From: Pseudomonas sp. ACM7
GTDB taxonomy: Bacteria; Pseudomonadota; Gammaproteobacteria; Pseudomonadales; Pseudomonadaceae
DNA: 64,000 bases
Reading direction: 5' to 3'
Assembly (NCBI RefSeq): GCF_004136015.1
Contig: NZ_CP024866.1
Coordinates: forward strand, 1,305,336-1,369,335
Position numbers and translations under genes: made by a program
The notes under the pieces: model-generated
Seen by the model: only the letters and a program-made list of their open reading frames with translations
The model's database searches: none
What the model was told of the DNA's origin: nothing
In this document: in pieces, positions 58,525 to 64,000 of the stretch
Position numbering within the stretch: position 1 is the stretch's first letter
Layout: each line of letters starts with the position of its first letter

Positions 58525-60837
58525 TTATGCCAACTGACTTCGCAGTTGCCGCGCCGCCGCCACCATGTTCACCAGCGCTGCCTCGGTTTCCGGCCACGCC
58601 CGAGTCTTCAACCCACAATCCGGGTTCACCCACAACCGCTCCGCCGGAATGCGCTTCACGGCTTTGCTCATCAATTTCACCATCTCGGCCGTGTCCGGCA
58701 CCCGTGGCGAGTGGATGTCATACACGCCCGGACCGATGTCATTCGGGTAGTCGAACGCTTCAAAAGCCTCCAGCAATTCCATGTCTGAACGCGAGGTTTC
58801 GATGGTGATCACATCGGCGTCCATCGCCGCGATGGACTGGATCACATCGTTGAATTCGCTGTAGCACATGTGGGTGTGGATCTGGGTTTCGTCACGCACA
58901 CCGGATGCGCTCAAGCGGAAGGCTTCCACCGCCCAATCGAGGTATTCCTGCCATTGCGCCCGGCGCAGTGGCAAGCCTTCGCGGAAGGCGGCTTCGTCGA
59001 TCTGCACGATCTTGATGCCGGCGGTTTCCAGGTCGACCACTTCATCACGCAGGGCCAGGGCCAACTGCTGCGCCTGGATTTTGCGCGAGACGTCTTCACG
59101 CGGGAACGACCACATCAGCATGGTCACGGGACCGGTGAGCATGCCTTTCATGACCTTGTCGGTCAGGCTCTGGGCATAGGTGATCCAGTCGACGGTCATG
59201 GCGTTCGGGCGGCTCAGGTCGCCGTAGATGATCGCCGGTTTCACACAGCGCGAACCGTAGCTCTGCACCCAACCGAACCGGGTGAACAGGTAGCCGTCCA
59301 GTTGCTCGGCGAAGTACTCGACCATGTCGTTGCGTTCGGCTTCACCGTGTACCAGCACGTCCAGACCCAAGCGTTCCTGAACTTGCACGGCATGGCGGAT
59401 TTCGCTGTGCATGGCGTCGGTGTAATCGTTGGCCGACAGCTTGCCTTGCTTGAAGGCCTGGCGTGCCAGACGGATCGAACCGGTCTGCGGGAACGAGCCG
59501 ATGGTGGTGGTCGGGAATGCCGGCAGTTTCAGCCGCGCACGTTGTTGCTCGATGCGTTTGGCGAACGGCGAGTGACGTTGGCTGTCCGTTGCGCCGATGG
59601 CAGCGATACGCGCCTGAACTTCGGCTTTGTGAATACGCGGCGACTCGGCACGGCTGGCTTGAATGGCACGGCTTTCGGCCAGGGCGGCTTGCACCTTGGA
59701 TGATTGCGGGTCGTTCAAGGCATCACGCAGCACGGCGATTTCGCCACACTTCTGCACGGCAAACGCCAGCCAGCTTTTCAGTTCCGGGTCGAGTTTGTCT
59801 TCGCGATCCAGATCCACCGGGCTGTGCAGCAGTGAGCAGGAACTGCTGACCCACAGGTTGTCGCCAAAGCGTTCCTGGGCCGGTTGCAGTTGAGCGAGCA
59901 CTTGCTCCAGTTCGCAGCGCCAGACGTTGCGACCATTCACCAGCCCCACCGAGAGAATCTTGTAGGTCGGCAGACGGTCCAGCACCTGGCCGAGTTGATC
60001 CGGGGCGCGCACGGCATCGATGTGCAGGCCTTGTACCGGCAGGCTGACCGCCAGGCCGAGGTTGTCTTCAAGACCACTGAAGTAGGTCGCCACCAGTTTT
60101 TTCAGCGGCGAGTATTGAAGGATGTGATAAGCGCGCTCGAAAGCGTTTTTCCAGGCCTGAGGCAGGTCGAGGGTCAGGATCGGCTCGTCGATCTGCACCC
60201 ACTCCACGCCTTGAGCAGCGAGGCGACCGAGGATTTCGCCGTAGATCGGCAGCAGGCGTTCCAGCAGGTCGAGCTTGTCGAAGTCGTTGCCTTTGGCCTT
60301 GCCCAGCCACAGGTAAGTCAGTGGACCGATGATTACCGGTTTAACCTTGTGGCCCAGCGCCTTGGCTTCGTCGACTTCGTCGAACAGCTGTTCCCAGCTC
60401 AGTTTGAACTGCTGATCAGCGGTGAATTCCGGGACCAGATAGTGGTAGTTGGTGTCGAACCACTTGGTCAGTTCCTGGGCGTATTGCGCTTTGCTGTGTT
60501 CGCCGCCGCAGCAGGCAGCCGTGGCGCCACGGGCCATGGCGAACAGGGTGTCGAGGGTCGGCAGGCCGCGTGAGTTCTTGGCGCTGTCGAAACGCTCGGG
60601 AATCACACCGAAGGTCAAGGAATGGGTCAGGACCTGGTCGTACCAGGCGAAGTCGCCCACGGGCAGCAGGTCGATGCCGGCGTCTTTCTGCAATTGCCAA
60701 TGGGTGGCGCGCAATTGGCGGCCGACGCTTTTCAGCGCGTCCTGATCCAGATCGCCCTTCCAGTAGGATTCGAGGGCTTTTTTCAGTTCGCGGTCAGCGC
60801 CGATGCGCGGGAAACCAAGTGTGTGTGCCAAGGCCAT
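58525..60837 (-). CDS. metE: Cobalamin-independent methionine synthase
   Basis: A 770-residue zinc enzyme transferring the methyl group of 5-methyl-THF-triglutamate to homocysteine. It has the conserved start [27 protein letters not shown] in the second barrel, and the zinc ligands in HTHMCYSEF (His, Cys), a Glu in ITIETSR and Cys in [10 protein letters not shown]. The ATG at 60837 has GGGAG upstream; 32 further in-frame codons cross the promoter. It is divergent from metR with a shared 119-bp control region. Confidence 0.98.
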   Translation of the reverse strand: MALAHTLGFPRIGADRELKKALESYWKGDLDQDALKSVGRQLRATHWQLQKDAGIDLLPVGDFAWYDQVLTHSLTFGVIPERFDSAKNSRGLPTLDTLFAMARGATAACCGGEHSKAQYAQELTKWFDTNYHYLVPEFTADQQFKLSWEQLFDEVDEAKALGHKVKPVIIGPLTYLWLGKAKGNDFDKLDLLERLLPIYGEILGRLAAQGVEWVQIDEPILTLDLPQAWKNAFERAYHILQYSPLKKLVATYFSGLEDNLGLAVSLPVQGLHIDAVRAPDQLGQVLDRLPTYKILSVGLVNGRNVWRCELEQVLAQLQPAQERFGDNLWVSSSCSLLHSPVDLDREDKLDPELKSWLAFAVQKCGEIAVLRDALNDPQSSKVQAALAESRAIQASRAESPRIHKAEVQARIAAIGATDSQRHSPFAKRIEQQRARLKLPAFPTTTIGSFPQTGSIRLARQAFKQGKLSANDYTDAMHSEIRHAVQVQERLGLDVLVHGEAERNDMVEYFAEQLDGYLFTRFGWVQSYGSRCVKPAIIYGDLSRPNAMTVDWITYAQSLTDKVMKGMLTGPVTMLMWSFPREDVSRKIQAQQLALALRDEVVDLETAGIKIVQIDEAAFREGLPLRRAQWQEYLDWAVEAFRLSASGVRDETQIHTHMCYSEFNDVIQSIAAMDADVITIETSRSDMELLEAFEAFDYPNDIGPGVYDIHSPRVPDTAEMVKLMSKAVKRIPAERLWVNPDCGLKTRAWPETEAALVNMVAAARQLRSQLA

Positions 60838-60901
60838 GTGAAATTGCTCCCTATAAAAGATGCTGTAAAACATGGCGCTATTGTCGACACCCAACCCAAC
60901 A

Positions 60902-60914
60902 TGAGACAAACTCA
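60902..60914. promoter_or_regulatory. Candidate MetR site in the metE/metR region
   Basis: TGAGACAAACTCA is a perfect palindrome of the form TGAG-N5-CTCA, close to the MetR consensus TGAA-N5-TTCA. It lies 43 bp before metR and 65 bp before metE. Confidence 0.5.
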
Positions 60915-60956
60915 ACCTTTTCGTGTTGATCACAAGTTTTCCTCATGGAGCCCCCG

Positions 60957-61874
60957 GTGCTTGAAATCCGTCACCTGAAGACCCTGCACGCCTTGCGCGA
61001 AGCCGATAGCCTGGTCGATGCGGCCGACCGCCTGCACCTGACGCAGTCGGCCCTGTCCCACCAGTTCAAGGAACTGGAGGAGCGCATGGGCATGCCGCTG
61101 TTCGTGCGCAAGACCAAACCGGTGCGTTTCACCAGTGCCGGTTTGCGCCTGCTGCAACTGGCTGACGCGACCCTGCCATTGCTGCGCGGCGCCGAGCGCG
61201 ATATCGCGCGGCTGGCCGGGGGCACTGCCGGGCGCTTGCACATGGCGATCGAGTGCCACAGTTGCTTCCAGTGGCTGATGCCGACCATCGACCAGTTCCG
61301 CGATGCCTGGCCGGAAGTCGAACTGGACCTGGCCTCAGGATTTTCTTTCGCCCCACTGCCGGCATTGGCCCGTGGCGATCTGGATTTGGTGGTGACGTCC
61401 GACCCGCTGGAACTGGCCGGGATCACTTACGTGCCGTTGTTCACCTATGAAGCGATGCTCGCGGTGGCCAACCAGCACCGTTTGGCGAGCAAGGCCTACA
61501 TCGTCCCGGAAGATTTGCTCACGGAAACGCTGATCACCTACCCGGTGGAGCGTGATCGGCTGGACATCTTCACCCGTTTCCTGGAACCGGCCGATATCGA
61601 ACCGGCGCAGGTCCGCACGTCGGAACTGACGGTGATGATGATGCAATTGGTGGCGAGCGGTCGCGGCGTGTGCGGCATGCCCCATTGGGCGCTGCATGAA
61701 TACAGCTCACGGGGATATGTGAAGGCCAAGCGGCTGGGCGAGAAAGGTTTGTTTGCGACGCTGTACGCGGGGATTCGCGCCGACATGCTGGATGCGCCGT
61801 ACATGCGCGACTTCCTGCTGACGGCCAAGGACACGTCGTTCTCGACACTCGACGGCGTCAGCGCAGTTCGCTGA
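60957..61874 (+). CDS. metR: LysR-family activator MetR
   Basis: A 305-residue LysR regulator aligning with E. coli MetR: IRHLKTLHALREADSLVDAADRLHLTQSALSHQFKELEERMG, then IECHSCFQWLMPTIDQF and VERDRLDIFTRFL. MetR uses homocysteine as co-effector to activate metE. A GTG start at 60957 aligns with the E. coli start and has GGAG 5 bases upstream; the ATG at 60945 is an alternative without a clear site. Divergent from metE, as is standard. Confidence 0.95.
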   Translation: MLEIRHLKTLHALREADSLVDAADRLHLTQSALSHQFKELEERMGMPLFVRKTKPVRFTSAGLRLLQLADATLPLLRGAERDIARLAGGTAGRLHMAIECHSCFQWLMPTIDQFRDAWPEVELDLASGFSFAPLPALARGDLDLVVTSDPLELAGITYVPLFTYEAMLAVANQHRLASKAYIVPEDLLTETLITYPVERDRLDIFTRFLEPADIEPAQVRTSELTVMMMQLVASGRGVCGMPHWALHEYSSRGYVKAKRLGEKGLFATLYAGIRADMLDAPYMRDFLLTAKDTSFSTLDGVSAVR

Positions 61875-61890
61875 CTAAATAGTGGTAATA

Positions 61891-61981
61891 AAAAGATCGC
61901 AGCCTCGTTTCACTCGACAGCTCCTACAGGAGTTCGCCAAACCCTGTAGGAGCTGTCGAGTGAAACGAGGCTGCGATCTTT
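61891..61981. repeat. Inverted repeat pair, REP-like family 2
   Basis: AAAGATCGCAGCCTCGTTTC plus ACTCGACAGCTCCTACA and its exact inverse flank 15 bp. The right arm abuts the stop codon of the acetyltransferase gene at 61980, so it could end both convergent transcripts. Confidence 0.92.
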
Positions 61982-62477
61982 AGAGCTCTCGCCACATATG
62001 GATTTTGTCGAAGTAGACCTCGCCCACCCGTACCGCCAAAGGTTCGAGACCGAACTGGATGAAGCCGCAACGCTGGTACAGGTTGAACGCGGCGTCATTG
62101 CCGGCGGTGACGGTCAGCTGGATCAGCTTCAGACCTTTATGGTCCTGCGCTTCAGCCAGGGCGGCCTGCACCAGGTGATAACCGACCCCGCGTTGCCGGA
62201 CTTTGCCCGACACGTACATGCCAAACAATGTCGCCTTGTGCCGGGCCTTTTCCCGGGGTTCGAAGGCCAGGCCGACGATGCCCGCCAACTCACCGTTTTC
62301 GAACGCGCCGAACACCACGTCCAGCTTGCTGGTCAGGCGTGATTCCCACCAGCTCAATGGCATCACGGCGCGTTCGCGCACGCTGGAGGTAAACGCCTGG
62401 GGATGCAGGTCATAGGCTTCGAGCATCAGCGCCCGATAGTCCAGGGCATGACTGGCATCAAGCCGTTCAATCCACAT
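61980..62477 (-). CDS. GNAT-family N-acetyltransferase
   Basis: A 165-residue GNAT protein. The acetyl-CoA pyrophosphate-binding motif is VRQRGVGYHLVQAAL (Q/RxxGxG/A form), with beta-strand 4 before it (ATLFGMYVSGKV) and NDAAFNLYQRCGF in motif B. Acceptor unknown. Start at ATG 62477, directly behind the LysE stop; a TTG two codons earlier would overlap it. Translated with the upstream lysE-type gene, as the two are 2 bp apart. Confidence 0.88.
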   Translation of the reverse strand: MWIERLDASHALDYRALMLEAYDLHPQAFTSSVRERAVMPLSWWESRLTSKLDVVFGAFENGELAGIVGLAFEPREKARHKATLFGMYVSGKVRQRGVGYHLVQAALAEAQDHKGLKLIQLTVTAGNDAAFNLYQRCGFIQFGLEPLAVRVGEVYFDKIHMWREL

Positions 62478-62479
62478 GT

Positions 62480-63118
62480 TCAAGCCATCCGTCGTTGTTC
62501 CAGCATCAGTCGCACCGCCAGCGCCGACAGCACGACCCCCATGAAATAGCGCTGCACCGCCAGCCAGGACGGGTTGTTGACGAACCAGGAGGCGATGCCC
62601 GCGGCGAACAGCGCGATCAGCAGATTGACGCTGAAACTGACGCTGATCTGAGTCAGACCCAGCGTGATGCTTTGAGTGAACACCGAGCCATGCTCAGGCG
62701 TGATGAACTGCGGAAACACCGACAAATAAAACACGGCGATCTTCGGGTTCAGCGCGCTCGTGAGAAAACCCATGGTGATCAGTTTGCGCGACGAGTCCGG
62801 CGGCAACTGCTGCGCTTCGAACGGTGAACGCGCACCCGGTTTGACGGCTTGCCAGGCCAACCACATCAGGTACAGCGCGCCAGCCCACTTCAGCACTTCG
62901 TAGGCCATCGGCACCGCCAGAAACACCGCAGTCAAACCGGCAGCGGCCGCGAACAGGTGCACGAAAAACCCCGCGACCACACCGAGCAACGAGGTCACAC
63001 CGGCCTTGCGCCCCTGGCAGATCGAACGGGAGATCAGGTAAATCATGTTCGGCCCCGGCGTCAGCACCATCAGCAATGCGGCAGCGGCAAAGATCAGCAA
63101 GTCTTGAAGCGGGATCAT
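62480..63118 (-). CDS. LysE/RhtB-family amino-acid exporter
   Basis: A 212-residue inner-membrane transporter with about six hydrophobic helices. The family signature LTPGPNMIYLISRSICQGRKAGV lies near the N-terminus, and GFLTSALNPKIAVFYLSVFPQF is the second conserved block. LysE/RhtB proteins export amino acids or related metabolites. AAAGGA lies before the ATG. It is followed without a gap by the acetyltransferase gene and preceded by a Nudix gene 24 bp away, so three genes may form one unit. Confidence 0.92.
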   Translation of the reverse strand: MIPLQDLLIFAAAALLMVLTPGPNMIYLISRSICQGRKAGVTSLLGVVAGFFVHLFAAAAGLTAVFLAVPMAYEVLKWAGALYLMWLAWQAVKPGARSPFEAQQLPPDSSRKLITMGFLTSALNPKIAVFYLSVFPQFITPEHGSVFTQSITLGLTQISVSFSVNLLIALFAAGIASWFVNNPSWLAVQRYFMGVVLSALAVRLMLEQRRMA

Positions 63119-63142
63119 GGGCAGTCCTTTGTCCGAGAATAA

Positions 63143-63577
63143 TCAGGCAGTTTCGGTTAACAAGGCACGATAAAACGGCAGGATCAGGTCCCGTGTCAAT
63201 GGCGCCAGCGTGACATTACCGTCGGTGGCCGGGTCGATCCAGCGCACCTCTTCGATCTCCGCCGCAGGCGATACGTCTGAATCGAAGGTCAGCTGAAAGA
63301 GTTCGGCCTGGACGGTAAAACCCGGCTCGTTGGCGGCCGGTGCCGAGAATTGCCCCAGATAAGTGGCGTGTGCCGGATCGATGACCAGGCCCAATTCTTC
63401 TTCCAGTTCACGGGCCAGCGCGTGGACCGGTTGCTCATGGGCTTCGATCTTGCCCCCCGGCTGCATGAACGCCTCGGTGCCGCGCTTGCGGACCAACAAC
63501 GTGCGACCGTCCGGGCCGATCAACAGGGCGGCGGCGATACGGATGAGACGGGGCGAAGCAGCGGATGACAGCGTCAT
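63143..63577 (-). CDS. Nudix hydrolase
   Basis: A 144-residue Nudix enzyme. The box GGKIEAHEQPVHALARELEEELGL fits GX5EX7REUXEEXGU and provides the Mg2+ ligands. The upstream strand IRIAAALLIGPDGRTLLVRKRGTEAFMQPGGK is typical of (d)NTP or nucleotide-derivative pyrophosphatases. Substrate not predictable. The ATG at 63577 lies about 100 bp before the disrupted REP and the IS element, so the gene's promoter region borders the insertion. Confidence 0.9.
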   Translation of the reverse strand: MTLSSAASPRLIRIAAALLIGPDGRTLLVRKRGTEAFMQPGGKIEAHEQPVHALARELEEELGLVIDPAHATYLGQFSAPAANEPGFTVQAELFQLTFDSDVSPAAEIEEVRWIDPATDGNVTLAPLTRDLILPFYRALLTETA

Positions 63578-63672
63578 GGATCAGGATCGTCCTTGGAAAA
63601 AGGCGCAAGGATCACATGAGAATCGGCGCCTCGTCACGCCGAAAAAATCTCTGCAGACATCCGCAGATCCCC

Positions 63673-63771
63673 TGTGGGAGCGGCGGTGCGGCGATCCGAC
63701 TTGCTCGCGAAGGCGGCGGGTCAGTCAACATCAATGTTGAATGAAAAACCGCTATCGCGAGCAAGCTCGCT
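63673..63771. repeat. REP doublet (family 1) with the right arm interrupted
   Basis: The left arm (TGTGGGAGCGGCGG..., degenerate) and most of the right arm (CGCGAGCAAGCTCGCT) are present, but the expected CCCACA after CTCGCT is missing and is replaced by TGTATGTTTAG. Compare the intact right arm at 33863-33884. The break falls right after CT, where the mobile element begins. Confidence 0.85.
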
Positions 63772-63789
63772 TGTATGTTTAGACTTGAA

Positions 63790-63950
63790 GGGGTGGGCGG
63801 GACTAAAAGCTCGATTCTGACTCTGACCAGTACAGACCGTGGGAGACTTCTCGTCCCGCCCTTTCTACCCAAAGCGCCGATAAGGAATTCATCGGTAAAA
63901 CCGACGATAGAGGCAAGCCAGCGCAACGGTAGACCCCGACAAGCTCTTAA
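63790..63950 (+). ncRNA. Probable bridge RNA of the IS110-like element
   Basis: GGGCGGGAC (63795-63803) pairs with GTCCCGCCC (63853-63861), closing a 49-nt loop. Inside are AAGCTCG (63807-63813), identical to the left target half, and GTGGGAG (63839-63845), complementary to the right target half CTCCCAC. Together they specify AAGCTCG-CTCCCAC, the REP site that was broken. A later ACAAG (63939-63943) could pair with the element's own CTTGT left junction as a donor guide; that part is tentative. Outer boundaries are estimates. Confidence 0.7.
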
Positions 63951-63972
63951 ACCCTAGCTCCGAGGATTCGTC

Positions 63973-64000
63973 ATGACAATCCTTACTTCGCAGACGGTTG
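63973..64000 (+). CDS. IS110-family transposase, first nine codons (partial)
   Basis: ATG at 63973 with GAGG about 7 bases upstream opens MTILTSQTV and runs off the window. The short N-terminus is like that of Pseudomonas IS110 transposases, which continue into a DEDD RuvC-like domain; that part is not visible here, so the identification leans on the upstream structure and the insertion site. Confidence 0.6.

Larger units (their letters stand above)
63772..64000 (+). mobile_element. IS110-family insertion sequence, left end (truncated by window end)
   Basis: The element begins immediately after ...AAGCTCGCT of a REP arm, has no terminal inverted repeat, carries about 200 bp of structured non-coding sequence, and then the start of an open frame beginning MTILTSQTV. 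This layout (long structured left end before the transposase, insertion in REP, CT at the junction) is that of the IS110 group. The right end and most of the transposase lie beyond the window, so the family call depends on architecture, target choice and the decoded guide loop. Confidence 0.75.

Noticed and set aside
63612-63926. 104-residue minus-strand frame across the REP and IS left end
   Set aside because: It spans the REP-IS junction and the bridge-RNA stem; this is structured non-coding sequence and the frame has no family.

Overview
The window is a gene-dense, GC-rich chromosomal segment of a Pseudomonas, most likely of the P. fluorescens/P. putida lineage. Three things support this: the gene-order blocks nth-PA3496 family, argG-motY-pyrC-rnt-peroxiredoxin-bfd-bfr-grxD, argF-ABC ATPase-ybaK-glpFKRD and aatJQMP-aauSR; the REP-type repeats with a GTGGGAGCGAGCTTGCTCGC core; and the protein sequences themselves. 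Nearly all space is coding. No rRNA, tRNA, CRISPR array or prophage was seen.

Layout. 1-282: 5' end of a group II intron (minus strand) cut by the window edge, directly behind a Rho-independent terminator. 0.3-7 kb: envelope-stress locus with the ColRS two-component system, the LPS-related warA-inaA operon and a divergent LTA-synthase-like sulfatase plus PAP2 phosphatase; two ColR-type boxes flank the locus. 7-13 kb: groESL, fxsA, a HugZ-like protein, an SDR reductase and the Fe-S carrier Mrp/ApbC. 13-20 kb: metG, then an Rnf/Rsx-like operon (A, B, D, G, E) that lacks RnfC and several cofactor residues, then nth. 20-22 kb: AT-rich stretch with an orphan NarL-type regulator and an unknown membrane protein. 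22-29 kb: argG, motY, pyrC, rnt, peroxiredoxin, iron-storage genes bfd and bfr with a Fur-like box, and grxD. 29-35 kb: molybdopterin oxidoreductase, argF, an orphan ABC ATPase, a PhzF protein and ybaK. 35-41 kb: glycerol regulon glpFKRD. 41-43.5 kb: LysR, MFS exporter and an NTF2-like protein. 43.5-51 kb: acidic amino-acid uptake operon aatJQMP with a clear sigma-54 promoter and AauR sites, its regulators aauSR, and glpM. 51-58.5 kb: a DsbA-like protein, a hydrolase and a 1737-residue protein resembling dermonecrotic-toxin-domain (DUF6543-type) proteins. 58.5-63.6 kb: metE/metR, GNAT, LysE and Nudix genes. 63.67-64 kb: a REP element interrupted by the left end of an IS110-family element.

Most notable observations. 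(1) The non-coding left end of the IS110-like element folds into a stem whose 49-nt loop carries two 7-nt segments, AAGCTCG and GTGGGAG. Together these spell the REP target into which the element has inserted, as expected for the target-binding loop of a bridge RNA. (2) The Rnf-like complex has no RnfC, a soluble RnfB with an added C-terminal repeat region, and loss of three of the four intramembrane Fe-S cysteines. (3) Two mobile elements at the window edges sit at a terminator and in a REP. (4) Promoter-operator layouts for ColR, AauR/sigma-54, Fur, GlpR, ArgR and MetR can be read directly.
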